A stretch of 58,654 bases of DNA, from contig JAJPIQ010000059.1 of the NCBI GenBank assembly GCA_021324685.1, positions 1 through 58,654 of the forward strand. The letters are read 5' to 3'. Under the pieces are notes generated by a model. The model ran no database searches. It was given only the letters and a program-made list of their open reading frames with translations, and was not told where the DNA came from. Made by a program: the position numbers and the translations under genes. Below are positions 8,598 to 17,378 of this stretch, piece after piece. Each line of letters starts with the position of its first letter. Position 1 is the stretch's first letter. Source of the stretch: Bacteroidota bacterium (GTDB taxonomy: Bacteria > Bacteroidota > Ignavibacteria > Palsa-1295).

Positions 8598-8987
8598 TTA
8601 ATTCACCATCGAAAACGCTTGAGTCGCGTTCGTTAACTTCTTTATTTTATTAGACTTATCGACTTGAACAATCGTCGGGCGATGATAGCGCAATTCCTCT
8701 GCATCCTCATATTCGCCATAAGTAATGATAATGATCTCGTCACCGATGGCGCCTTTTCTGGCAGCAGCTCCATTCAGACAAACAACTCCGGAACCGGCAG
8801 GTCCTTCAATCAAATACGTCTCGAAACGTTCGCCATTATTGTTGTTGACAATCGCCACTTTTTCATACGGCAACATATCGGCTGCGCGCATAAGATCGCC
8901 ATCGAGCGTGAGCGATCCCTCATAATAGAGTTCAGCTTGCGTAATCGTCGCTCGGTGGATTTTCGACTTGAACAAAATGCGTTTCAT
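8598..8987 (-). CDS. panD: Aspartate 1-decarboxylase precursor
   Basis: PanD decarboxylates aspartate to beta-alanine for pantothenate and CoA synthesis. The 129-residue length is typical. Key features are the N-terminal KSKIHRATITQAELYYEGSL, with the Gly-Ser pair where the proenzyme self-cleaves to form the pyruvoyl group, and GAAARKGAIGDEIIIITYG. It lies directly downstream of panC, whose product uses the beta-alanine, with a 33-nt gap that includes a duplicated copy of the panC stop region. Confidence 0.96.
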   Translation of the reverse strand: MKRILFKSKIHRATITQAELYYEGSLTLDGDLMRAADMLPYEKVAIVNNNNGERFETYLIEGPAGSGVVCLNGAAARKGAIGDEIIIITYGEYEDAEELRYHRPTIVQVDKSNKIKKLTNATQAFSMVN

Positions 8988-8999
8988 GGCTAATCTTTA

Positions 9000-9041
9000 C
9001 TAAACCTGAATATTTCCGTGCTAAACCTGAATATTGTCGAT
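9000..9041. repeat. 21-nt tandem duplication of the panC stop region
   Basis: AATATTCAGGTTTAG on the minus strand occurs twice, 21 nt apart. The first copy is the last four codons plus stop of panC; the second follows it directly in frame, giving a second TAG at 9000-9002. Confidence 0.85.
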
Positions 9042-9872
9042 TAATCGTGTTGTCCCGATAGTAGCAGCAATGATAATAGTCGTGGAACCCGGTTCAAGCC
9101 GCTCAAACGAGGTCATGGGTTGAAATGTTTCGGAATGGACAATGTCGAGATAATCGAGCATACCATGCGGGGCAAACCGGCTGAATTCGTCCATTCCGGC
9201 CAATTTTGCGGCTTCCAAAGGATGACCGGCTAGTAATAATTCTCCTACAAAAATTAGGGTTTGGAATAAACCGACCGCTTCCATTCTTTCAGCGTTCGAT
9301 AAGTACGAATTTCTCGAACTCATTGCAAGACCGTCAGCTTCGCGAATGGTCGGTCCGGCAATAATTTCGACCGGGATCGCAAGGTCCCCTGCCATTCTGC
9401 GGATCACCGATAATTGCTGCGCGTCCTTTTGTCCGAAAAAGGCAATCTGTGGCTGGACGATGTTAAATAAGATAGAAACGACGGTTGCAACGCCATCGAA
9501 ATGTCCCGGTCGGCGTGCCCCTTCGTACCGTGAGGCGATCGATCCGGCGTAAATCCGCGTATCGTGTCCATGTGGATAAATTTGATCGACGGCCGGCGCA
9601 AAAAGAAACTCGACTTCCTCTTCGATCAGGATTCCGGCGTCGGTTTCGAGCATGCGGGGATAGCGATCGAAATCCTCTGCAGGACCGAACTGGGCGGGAT
9701 TAACGAAAATACTGACAACGGTCACGTCGGCCTGCTGCTTGGAAAGCCGTACCAGCGACCGGTGCCCCTCGTGGAGCGCTCCCATAGTGGGAACGAACCC
9801 AACGCGCTTGCCTTGTTCGCGCAGCAGGGCAAGCGCACTCCGAAGTTCGGTAATCGTAGCGATCGTCCGCAT
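9021..9872 (-). CDS. panC: Pantoate-beta-alanine ligase
   Basis: Joins pantoate and beta-alanine with ATP to give pantothenate. The 283-residue product shows the PanC motifs: VGFVPTMGALHEGH with the ATP-binding HxGH, VSIFVNPAQF, GRRPGHFDGVATVV-type residues (ARRPGHFDGVATVVSI), FGQKDAQQL and IREADGLAMSSRN. Length and order are normal. It starts at ATG four nucleotides after the arginase stop and is followed by panD, so rocF-panC-panD-GlmU-like probably form one operon. panB is not in the window. Confidence 0.96.
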   Translation of the reverse strand: MRTIATITELRSALALLREQGKRVGFVPTMGALHEGHRSLVRLSKQQADVTVVSIFVNPAQFGPAEDFDRYPRMLETDAGILIEEEVEFLFAPAVDQIYPHGHDTRIYAGSIASRYEGARRPGHFDGVATVVSILFNIVQPQIAFFGQKDAQQLSVIRRMAGDLAIPVEIIAGPTIREADGLAMSSRNSYLSNAERMEAVGLFQTLIFVGELLLAGHPLEAAKLAGMDEFSRFAPHGMLDYLDIVHSETFQPMTSFERLEPGSTTIIIAATIGTTRLIDNIQV

Positions 9873-9876
9873 GATA

Positions 9877-10800
9877 TTATAATATCCTCTTCCCCATGCT
9901 GCTCGCGATCAATCCCGCCGCGAATTCGGCGCTGGCGTTGCGGACGTCCAGGATTGGATTTACTTCGGCCACTTCCATCGAATGCATATATCCGGTATCC
10001 GCAATCACTTCCATGATCAGGTGCGCTTCCCGGTACGTGAGGCCGCCGGGCACCGGGGTTCCCACGCCACTCGCGACCGATGGATCGACGACATCGAGAT
10101 CGAAACTAACATGCAAGTGGTCCACTTTTTCGCGCAGGGTCGCTACGGCCTTTGAGATCAGTCGATGAACACCTTGTTTATCGAGGTCCTCCATCGTATG
10201 GGCTTCGATCTTCAGCTTTCGAATGAGCGCCCGCTCCCCTTCATCGACAGAACGGAGACCAACATAGATCAAACGGTTCGCTTCCAACTTTAACTCGGGT
10301 CCACCGATCGTCGTCAGCATCGGCGCACCGATTCCAAGGGCGACGGCCACCGGCATTCCATGAATATTGCCAGAGGGGGACGTTTCGGGTGTATTAATAT
10401 CGGCATGGGCATCGATCCAGATCACACCAAGCCGCTTTCCTCTTTTATGACAATGAGCGGCGATCCCGGCAATGGAACCAATTGCCATCGAATGATCCCC
10501 GCCCAACACCAGCGGGAATTCGTTTCCATCGAGCGCTGACTCGACTTCCATTGCCAGCCGCGTGCAGGCGCTCGCGATCTCGGGCAGATACGGAAGCGTT
10601 ATATCTTCGATCTCCTGGACCTCGGCAGTGCGAATATCGATATCGCCGGCATCGACTACCTGATATCCGAGTGCCCGAAGCCGTTCGCTCACTCCAGCAA
10701 TGCGTAGCGCGGATGGTCCCATGTCCACGCCGCGACGCCCGGCGCCCAAGTCCATCGGGAACCCAATGATGCGAACGGAATGAACGGTCTTCGAAGGCAT
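9877..10800 (-). CDS. rocF: Arginase
   Basis: A 307-residue ureohydrolase with the dinuclear Mn site: GGDHSMAIGS, DAHADINT and SFDLDVVDPS. GNIHGMPVA and the C-terminal Glu region (MEVAEVNPILD) are those of true arginases (arginine to ornithine and urea) rather than agmatinases. The N-terminal IGFPMDLGAGRRGVDMGPSAL also matches arginase. It lies between accD and panC in a compact run of metabolic genes. A short palindrome, GATATTATAATATC, covers its stop codon. Confidence 0.92.
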   Translation of the reverse strand: MPSKTVHSVRIIGFPMDLGAGRRGVDMGPSALRIAGVSERLRALGYQVVDAGDIDIRTAEVQEIEDITLPYLPEIASACTRLAMEVESALDGNEFPLVLGGDHSMAIGSIAGIAAHCHKRGKRLGVIWIDAHADINTPETSPSGNIHGMPVAVALGIGAPMLTTIGGPELKLEANRLIYVGLRSVDEGERALIRKLKIEAHTMEDLDKQGVHRLISKAVATLREKVDHLHVSFDLDVVDPSVASGVGTPVPGGLTYREAHLIMEVIADTGYMHSMEVAEVNPILDVRNASAEFAAGLIASSMGKRIL

Positions 10801-10826
10801 AGTACAGGACGAAGGCTTGCAGAACC

Positions 10827-11681
10827 TTAACGCAGATGGTTCAGCACATTGCTGATGGTCGCTTTCAGCTCTTTTCGGTGGGAGATAATATCGATAAAAC
10901 CGTGCTCCTGAACGAACTCGGAGCGCTGAAACCCAGTCGGGAGTTTTTTGCGGATCGTCTGCTCGACCACGCGAGGACCGGCAAATGCAATAAGCGCTTT
11001 CGGTTCCGCAATATTCACATCGCCCAGCATGGCATAACTGGCCGTAACGCCGCCCGTCGTCGGATCGGTAAGAACGGAAATATAAGGTAACCGTTCGTTA
11101 GCGAATTGTGCGAGCTTCGCGCTTGTCTTCGCAAGCTGCATGAGTGAGATCGCCGCTTCCTGCATTCGCGCACCGCCCGAGCTCGAGACCATAATAAATG
11201 GCAACCGCTCTTCGATCGCACGATCGATCGCGCGCGCAAATTTTTCACCGACCACCGCGCCCATCGAACCGCCCACGTATGCAAAGTCCATGACTCCAAT
11301 TGCCACACGCCGTTCATCAATGCATCCAAGGCCGACGCGGATCGCTTCTTTCAGGTGCGTTTTTCGTTCTGCTTCGACGACGCGCGCCGGGTAGGGCTTC
11401 GAATCCACAAATCCGAGCGGATCGGCGGGCCGCAAATCAGAAGCGATCTCTTCTTCCAGGCCATTGTCAAGCAAAATTCGAAAATATTCTCTGCTGCCGA
11501 TGCGGAAATGCTTGTTGCAGTGCGGACACGTATAGAGATTTTCTTCGATTTGCTTGCGATATAGCAATTCCTTACACTCAGAACATTTTGCCCAGACGCC
11601 ATCCGGCATATCGCGAGAAGCGGTACCGGCCTCCGCCGGGCGGCTTTCAATATTCTGCTTCGATCGGGTAAACCACGCCAT
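10827..11681 (-). CDS. accD: Acetyl-CoA carboxylase carboxyltransferase subunit beta
   Basis: The beta subunit of carboxyltransferase, which moves the carboxyl group from biotin to acetyl-CoA to make malonyl-CoA for fatty acid synthesis. The 284-residue protein has the N-terminal zinc ribbon (CSEC at about 33-36 and CPHC at about 52-55) and the crotonase-like core with SSSGGARMQEA, DPTTGGVTASYA and FAGPRVVEQTI. Length is standard. It probably heads the run with rocF and panC. The alpha subunit gene accA is not in this window. Confidence 0.96.
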   Translation of the reverse strand: MAWFTRSKQNIESRPAEAGTASRDMPDGVWAKCSECKELLYRKQIEENLYTCPHCNKHFRIGSREYFRILLDNGLEEEIASDLRPADPLGFVDSKPYPARVVEAERKTHLKEAIRVGLGCIDERRVAIGVMDFAYVGGSMGAVVGEKFARAIDRAIEERLPFIMVSSSGGARMQEAAISLMQLAKTSAKLAQFANERLPYISVLTDPTTGGVTASYAMLGDVNIAEPKALIAFAGPRVVEQTIRKKLPTGFQRSEFVQEHGFIDIISHRKELKATISNVLNHLR

Positions 11682-11756
11682 AGTATCTCCCAGAAACGAA
11701 GATTAGGCTCCCAAAGTGCGGACAATCGGCCCACAATACCGAAGCGGAAAAGTTAA

Positions 11757-12062
11757 TTAAAACGGATGGATCTTCTTCAATGAAAGAATCCGAAACGTCC
11801 CCGGCTGCGATTCTTCGATCGTAAAGCTCACCGTATCGCCATCCGAGAGACCACGCATGATCGAATCGTTCTTCAACGCGTACGCATACGTCATCGGATT
11901 GAGCAGATTGGGAATCCGGCCATGCGATAGTGTGATCATGTGATGTTCGAAATCGATCCTACGGACGATGCCGCGGCCCTCGCCCGTGCCGACATCGACC
12001 GGGAACAGCTTGCTGCAACTCATAAGCGAGGCCGCCAGGAGCAGAAGAAAGGACTTTCTCAT
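11757..12062 (-). CDS. CusF-like copper-binding lipoprotein
   Basis: 101 residues from the ATG overlapping the preceding permease stop (TAATG). The signal peptide ends in LMSC, a plausible lipobox, so it should be a lipoprotein. The domain GIVRRIDFEHHMITLSHGRIPNLLNPMTYAY matches the CusF/copper-binding fold: a His before the IP.L..PMT loop and the first Met of the MTM pair are kept, but the second Met is Tyr. Position at the end of a five-gene export operon suggests it acts with that exporter, perhaps on a metal or cationic compound; the substrate is inference. Confidence 0.7.
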   Translation of the reverse strand: MRKSFLLLLAASLMSCSKLFPVDVGTGEGRGIVRRIDFEHHMITLSHGRIPNLLNPMTYAYALKNDSIMRGLSDGDTVSFTIEESQPGTFRILSLKKIHPF

Positions 12063-13192
12063 TATGCAAGCTTCTTGTGAAACCGAAACGAACTGAGAGC
12101 TAAAATTCCGAAGCCAAAGACCGCAAGAGCGATGACCTGCGGCCACAAAACGTCGAGGCCCGCACCGCGAAGGAAAATTCCTCGAATGATCTCGTAAAAA
12201 TAGCGCAACGGTAATACATAACTGATCCCCTGGATGACCTTCGGCATGTTTTCGATCGGGAAGATAAATCCGGAAAGAAAATTCATCGGCAGCATCACGA
12301 AGAACATGGCCGTCATCATGGCCTGCTGTTGAGTACTGCTGACGGTAGAAACAAAGAGCCCAATGCCGAGTGTCGTGAAAATAAAAAGCACGGCAAGAAC
12401 AAGGAGCATCACAATGGAGCCTCGCACCGGAATACCAAAGACGAGCGTTACCCCGGCCAACGCTACTAGAATGTCGATAATCCCGATGATCGTAAATGGC
12501 GCGAGTTTGCCGATGATGATTTGCCAGGTCTTGATCGGCGTCACGATCAGTTGTTCGAGCGTTCCCGATTCTTTTTCTTTTACGATCGCCAGCGCCGTGA
12601 GGGTGACCGTGGCCTGCGTAAGGATCGTTCCAAGCAAGCTGGGAAGAATATAATTGCGGCTCTTCAGATCGGGATTATACCAGACACGGATTTCGGGCCG
12701 GACCGTGATCGGCTTTATTTCACCAAATCCGCGGCGCGCAAAACTCTCGAGGAGCACGTCCTGCGAATATCCCGCAACGATCGCGGCCGCATAATTCAAG
12801 CCGACCGTTGCGGCGCTGCTCTCAGAACCATCGACAATCGCCTGCACTCCTGAAGGCTCCCCTCTTACAATTTTTTTTCCAAATTCCGGAGGGATCACAA
12901 GCGCGAGCGAGGCATCGCCTTGCACCAGGTAGCGATCGATTTCCGATAACCGATCGATATTTGCGACCACGGGAAAATATCCGGAATTCACAAAGCGCGC
13001 TACAAAATCATGACTTTGCAGCGAATGGTCCTGATCGCAAACGATCATGGGAACGGAATTAACGTCGAGATTGATCGCGAACCCGAAGATGATAAGTTGC
13101 GCGATCGGCCCGATAAAAATCAGGCGAACGATGTTCGGATCGCGCTTAAGCTGAAGAAATTCTTTCCGCAAAAAGTGAAGGATGATCCGCAT
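12062..13192 (-). CDS. ABC-2 type permease (YbhR/YbhS-like), second copy
   Basis: A 376-residue permease: one N-terminal helix (LIFIGPIAQLIIFGFAINLDV), a large extracytoplasmic domain (about 45-175), then five hydrophobic helices. The motif VKEKESGTLEQLIVTPIKTWQIIIGKLAPF is the cytoplasmic coupling helix typical of drug and polysaccharide ABC-2 permeases. It follows a paralogous permease after 2 nt, so the two probably form a heterodimer. Together with the ATPases and HlyD protein this matches the YbhGFSR/YhiI-type exporter of E. coli. Confidence 0.88.
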   Translation of the reverse strand: MRIILHFLRKEFLQLKRDPNIVRLIFIGPIAQLIIFGFAINLDVNSVPMIVCDQDHSLQSHDFVARFVNSGYFPVVANIDRLSEIDRYLVQGDASLALVIPPEFGKKIVRGEPSGVQAIVDGSESSAATVGLNYAAAIVAGYSQDVLLESFARRGFGEIKPITVRPEIRVWYNPDLKSRNYILPSLLGTILTQATVTLTALAIVKEKESGTLEQLIVTPIKTWQIIIGKLAPFTIIGIIDILVALAGVTLVFGIPVRGSIVMLLVLAVLFIFTTLGIGLFVSTVSSTQQQAMMTAMFFVMLPMNFLSGFIFPIENMPKVIQGISYVLPLRYFYEIIRGIFLRGAGLDVLWPQVIALAVFGFGILALSSFRFHKKLA

Positions 13193-13194
13193 CG

Positions 13195-14325
13195 TCAGAA
13201 TAGTTTTTTCATCCGCGTCCAGCTAAAGATCATCATGGCCGTCGCAAAGAGCACCATAAAGAGCGTTTCCTGCCAAAATACCGCAAGGCCTGCTCCACGT
13301 AAAATGATCGCGCGAAGGATCCAAAGGAAATATCGCGCCGGATTGATATAGGTGATGGCCTGGATCGGAACAGGCATATTGCGGATTGGGAATGCAAACC
13401 CGGAGAGCATAAAGGTCGGCAGTACGGAGACCAGCGTGGCCAGCTGGAAGGCCGCTTCCTGACGCTCGGAAACAGACGAAACCCAGAGGCCGAGCGCCAG
13501 CCCGCAAACGATAAAGATCAGCGCTTCGAGATAGAGCAATGCAAGGCTCCCCCGAATGACGACATCGAACAACAGATAGCCTGTAAACAAGACCAGGGAA
13601 GTGCTGATGAGCGAAATCGCCACATACGGCAGCGTTTTGCCCACGATAAGTTCCATGGGATGGATTGCGGCAACAACGATCTGCTCCATGGTCCCCTTTT
13701 CGCGTTCTCGAACGATCGAAAGTGACGTAGAAATGACGGTCGAGATCATCAAAATGAAGCCGATCAATCCCGGAACCAGAAATTTAGGGCTCGTGAGTTC
13801 AGGATTGTACCAGATCCTCGGGCGATAATCGATCGGCAGAGCGGGTCTTGCAAAACCATTTCGCGCAAGCGTTTCCAGCGTAACCTTCGTGGAGTATTCC
13901 TGTGCCATTTCCGCTAAATATCCGGCGGCGGCCGTAGCATTCGTCGCATTCGACCCATCGACAATGACCTGGATCTGTACCGAACGGTTAGCACGAAGGT
14001 CCCGCTCGAAATGAACCGGAATGACGAGCACCGCTCGAGCGATCTGTTTCTCGACGATGGTATCGATCTGGCGTTCGTTCGTGAGCGCCGCGACTTTATC
14101 GAAATATTCGGAGTGAAGGAATCCTTCCGTTAACTCGCGACTCGTCGTCGTATTATCCTGATCGTAAATGGCGAGCGGAACGTGACGCACATCGTAATTG
14201 AGTGCATAGCCGAATAGAATAAGCATCAGCGCCGGCACCGCGAGGAGCACCCCTAAGGAGCGACGATCTCGGAATAGCTGCCGGAACTCTTTCCGGACGA
14301 TGGGGCGAATGCGTTGGAAGGTCAT
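13195..14325 (-). CDS. ABC-2 type permease (YbhR/YbhS-like), first copy
   Basis: A 376-residue paralogue of the next gene with the same topology: a TM near residues 25-45 (LLAVPALMLILFGYALNYDV), a periplasmic domain, then five TMs. The coupling segment is VREREKGTMEQIVVAAIHPMELIVGKTLPY. It is separated from the upstream ATPase gene by 76 nt and from the second permease by 2 nt. Role: the membrane half of an exporter powered by the two ATPases encoded upstream. Confidence 0.88.
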   Translation of the reverse strand: MTFQRIRPIVRKEFRQLFRDRRSLGVLLAVPALMLILFGYALNYDVRHVPLAIYDQDNTTTSRELTEGFLHSEYFDKVAALTNERQIDTIVEKQIARAVLVIPVHFERDLRANRSVQIQVIVDGSNATNATAAAGYLAEMAQEYSTKVTLETLARNGFARPALPIDYRPRIWYNPELTSPKFLVPGLIGFILMISTVISTSLSIVREREKGTMEQIVVAAIHPMELIVGKTLPYVAISLISTSLVLFTGYLLFDVVIRGSLALLYLEALIFIVCGLALGLWVSSVSERQEAAFQLATLVSVLPTFMLSGFAFPIRNMPVPIQAITYINPARYFLWILRAIILRGAGLAVFWQETLFMVLFATAMMIFSWTRMKKLF

Positions 14326-14401
14326 GGATAGAAAACCGCAGGCTGCAATGCTCGGAACTCCCCGCCTCGTGGAACAAGGGTAAAGAGGTATGGCCTTCCC
14401 T

Positions 14402-15340
14402 TCATTTCGCTCGAGCCTCCTTATCGATCAGGTGAATAAATACATCTTCGAGCGAGGGGGTGATCGGTTCAACATGGCTTGTTGTAATTCCATGCTCCTG
14501 AAGAATGGACGTAATAAGCTCCTTCCCATCGCGGGGTCCGGCTAAACTGACATGTAAAAACGTTCCAAACACGGAAGTTTCCTGGATGCGTTTATCTTCG
14601 TCGAGCACGCTCATGGCATCGATCACGCGGTCGGTTTCCACTTCGAATACGTCCGAGCGAATAAATTGGGTCTTTAGTTCTTCGGGCGTTCCACCGGCGA
14701 TCAATCGTCCTTCATGGATCAGCATGAGACGGTTGCAATACTCGGCTTCGTCCAGATAATGCGTGGTAACGAAAACGGTCGTACCGGCTTCGGCAAGCTG
14801 GCGGATGAGTTCCCAAAACCGCCGGCGCATGATCGGGTCCACACCGCCTGTCGGCTCATCGAGAAAAACGATCTTGGGCTCGTGGAGCATCGCCGTGGCA
14901 AGCGCAAGCCGTTGCTTAAAGCCTCCGGGCAATGCTCGGGGCAAGCTTTCTTCGCGGCCCTCCAGGCCAGCAATTCCGATCGCCCACGTTCTGCGTTCTT
15001 CGATCTTCTTCTCTGAAAGACCGTAGATCCCACCCCAAAACGCGATGTTCTCGTTCACCGTGAGATCGTCGTAGAGCGAAAATTTCTGGGACATATACCC
15101 GATATTCTTTTTAATCTCGTCCGGCTGCCGGTTAATGTCGAATCCGGCCACGGAGGCCGTACCCTCCGTCGATTCCAACAGACCGCACAGCATTCGAATG
15201 GTCGTCGATTTTCCAGAACCGTTCGCTCCGAGAAATCCGAAAATCTCGCCGCCATTCACAACGAATGAAATATGATCGACGGCCGTGAATGCACCAAAGC
15301 GTTTTGTCAGGCCTTTGGCTTCGATCGCGATCTCAGGCAT
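14402..15340 (-). CDS. ABC exporter ATPase (YbhF-like), second copy
   Basis: A 312-residue ATPase with Walker A GANGSGKST, signature LPGGFKQRLALA (Pro replaces the usual Ser of LSGG), Walker B IVFLDEPTGGVDP and switch His in VFVTTHYLDEAE. It has the extra C-terminal domain of DrrA/YbhF proteins. Start: the ATG at 15340 is chosen because GAGGAG lies 7 nt upstream; an ATG five codons earlier lacks this. It overlaps the first ATPase by 8 nt. In E. coli YbhF the two ATPase domains are fused in one chain; here they are separate genes. Confidence 0.9.
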   Translation of the reverse strand: MPEIAIEAKGLTKRFGAFTAVDHISFVVNGGEIFGFLGANGSGKSTTIRMLCGLLESTEGTASVAGFDINRQPDEIKKNIGYMSQKFSLYDDLTVNENIAFWGGIYGLSEKKIEERRTWAIGIAGLEGREESLPRALPGGFKQRLALATAMLHEPKIVFLDEPTGGVDPIMRRRFWELIRQLAEAGTTVFVTTHYLDEAEYCNRLMLIHEGRLIAGGTPEELKTQFIRSDVFEVETDRVIDAMSVLDEDKRIQETSVFGTFLHVSLAGPRDGKELITSILQEHGITTSHVEPITPSLEDVFIHLIDKEARAK

Positions 15341-16310
15341 TCGCGTGCTCCTCATGCTTGGGATTCACTTCACGTTTCGAATCTCGTTCCGTTTGAAGGA
15401 GCGCGATAAAGACATTTTCAAGCGATGGCTGGATCACTCGCGAATCGCGCACGTCGATATGGGCATTCCGAAGCCACGCGCCGATCGCTTCTTTTCCCAT
15501 ATCGGATTCGACGATCACATTGATGCGATCGCCAAAAGCCTGCACTTCTTTGATCCCTCCCTGATTCCGAAGGACATCGATCGCACGATGGATGTCCGAA
15601 GGGACGATCTCGATCACGGTCCCCTTCATATGGCGCTTCACGTTTTTCGGAGTATCGGCCAGCAGGATGCGTCCTTCGCTCATCAGCCCGACGCGCGAAC
15701 ACCGTTCCGCTTCGTCAAGGTACGGCGTGGTCATAAAGATCGTGATCTGTTCTTCGAGCAGCGAGGAAAGGATTTTCCAAAACTCCCGCCTCGAAACGGG
15801 ATCGACCCCGGTCGTCGGCTCGTCGAGAAAAATAAGTTCCGGCCGATGGATCAGCGTTGCGGCCAGCGCGAGCTTTTGTTTCATGCCACCGGAGAGCTGA
15901 TCGGCGAGCCGACCGCGAAACGGAGTAAGCCGCGTGAACTCCAGCAATTCGTTCCTGCGCGCTTCGTAATTCGTTACGCCATGGATCTCGGCAAAAAATT
16001 CGATGTTCTCATCGACCGAAAGATCGGGATAGAGACTGAAACGCTGCGAGAGATACCCGATCCGCGGCTTGATCGCTTGAATCTGAGAAACAAGATCGAG
16101 CCCGAAAACTTTTGCTGTTCCACCGCTCGGCTTTAAGATGCCGCACAGCATTCGAATGAGGGTTGTTTTGCCGGCACCATCCGGACCGACGAGCCCGAAC
16201 ATTTCACCCTTGTACACTTCCAGATCGATACCGGCAACCGCCTCGACCGCGCGATGCCCCGCCTCAAAGCGCTTTTGGAGTCCGCTGATCGCGATCGTCG
16301 GTTCGGGCAT
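15333..16310 (-). CDS. ABC exporter ATPase (YbhF-like), first copy
   Basis: A 325-residue ATPase: Walker A GPDGAGKTT, Q-loop in YLSQRFSLY, signature LSGGMKQKLALA, Walker B LIFLDEPTTGVDP. The switch His appears to be replaced by Pro in FMTTPYLDEAE (the partner has TTHYLDEAE), suggesting an asymmetric ATPase pair in which one site is weakened. The start ATG lies 11 nt after the HlyD gene stop. It overlaps the second ATPase, indicating coupled translation. Confidence 0.9.
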   Translation of the reverse strand: MPEPTIAISGLQKRFEAGHRAVEAVAGIDLEVYKGEMFGLVGPDGAGKTTLIRMLCGILKPSGGTAKVFGLDLVSQIQAIKPRIGYLSQRFSLYPDLSVDENIEFFAEIHGVTNYEARRNELLEFTRLTPFRGRLADQLSGGMKQKLALAATLIHRPELIFLDEPTTGVDPVSRREFWKILSSLLEEQITIFMTTPYLDEAERCSRVGLMSEGRILLADTPKNVKRHMKGTVIEIVPSDIHRAIDVLRNQGGIKEVQAFGDRINVIVESDMGKEAIGAWLRNAHIDVRDSRVIQPSLENVFIALLQTERDSKREVNPKHEEHANA

Positions 16311-16321
16311 CGGAAGTTTGG

Positions 16322-17287
16322 CTATCCGCGAATATGGACCGTGGCATCGGCCGGCAGACCCTTTTTCAATTCGCCGTTCGGGTTCGGAATTTCTACTTTC
16401 ACACCGAAGACCAGCTTTACCCGGTCGTCTTTCGTTTGAATGTCTTTCGGCGTAAATTCGGCTTCGGGCGAAATATAGGTCACAAAACCATGGAACGTTT
16501 TATTGGGAAGCCCATCGACAACGACATCGACCTTTTGCCCCAGTTTTACTCTTGGAAGTTCTTCTTCCGTCACATACACCATCAGATAGACACTTCGGAG
16601 ATCGGTGACGGTTGCGACGGTCGCCCCCTGCCCGGCAAGCTCCCCCTGCTCGACAACCTTGTGTGTGACCATCCCTTTGACCGGGGAAATAATATAAGAA
16701 TCGTCAATCGACTTTTGCACTGCGTCGCGGGCCGCTTCGAGTTGATCGACATGGGCCTCGGCCGCGCTCACCTCTTCGGGACGTGCGAGATGCCGCGATT
16801 TCGTAAGGGTTGCTTCTGCCACATCCAATTGGCTCTGGGCCACGCGAAACTGGGTCTCGGCCTGGTCGAGCTGTTCTTTCGTCGCTGCGCCTCCGGCAAC
16901 TAAATTACGCGTACGTTCCAAATTATCTGCGGCCAGCTTCCTGTTCGTCTCAGCTTGCGTGACGGTTGCTTCCGCCGCCTGAATATCTTCGATCCGCGCT
17001 CCTTTTTCGGTCAGCGTTAGCTGATCGCGCGCCTGGTCGAGCACGGCACGCGCTTCCCGTAATTGAATATCGAGATTACTGCGGTCCTGAACAGCAATGA
17101 GACTGCCCGAATCGACCGGCGTCCCTTCATCGACGTACAGGGTAACGATCTGTCCCGGAACTTTCGCGGCGACATTGACATCGGTCGCCTCGATAGTCCC
17201 GCTCGCCGTAATGACATTTGGATTCTCGCGGGTTCCGCACGCCGCGAATACCAACAGGACCGAGAGTGAAAGGATGTATTTTGTCAT
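16322..17287 (-). CDS. HlyD-family membrane fusion lipoprotein (YbhG/YhiI-like)
   Basis: 321 residues from the ATG that starts the signal peptide MTKYILSLSVLLVFAACG, a clear lipobox (FAAC); a longer ORF adds 27 residues without sense. It has the two half-lipoyl motifs (GTIEATDVNVAAKVPGQIV and YIISPVKGMVTHKVVEQGE) flanking a long coiled-coil hairpin (about residues 75-180) and a C-terminal beta-barrel domain. It should bridge the inner-membrane ABC exporter to the outer membrane. First gene of the five-part export operon; the operon contains no TolC gene. Confidence 0.88.
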   Translation of the reverse strand: MTKYILSLSVLLVFAACGTRENPNVITASGTIEATDVNVAAKVPGQIVTLYVDEGTPVDSGSLIAVQDRSNLDIQLREARAVLDQARDQLTLTEKGARIEDIQAAEATVTQAETNRKLAADNLERTRNLVAGGAATKEQLDQAETQFRVAQSQLDVAEATLTKSRHLARPEEVSAAEAHVDQLEAARDAVQKSIDDSYIISPVKGMVTHKVVEQGELAGQGATVATVTDLRSVYLMVYVTEEELPRVKLGQKVDVVVDGLPNKTFHGFVTYISPEAEFTPKDIQTKDDRVKLVFGVKVEIPNPNGELKKGLPADATVHIRG

Positions 17288-17378
17288 GATGATCGGGCTT
17301 CGTGTGAAGACGCTCAGGAGCCTAGCATATTGTATGCGCATTCCGCCGTTTGCATTTTTTTGAAACAAGACCTATGGA

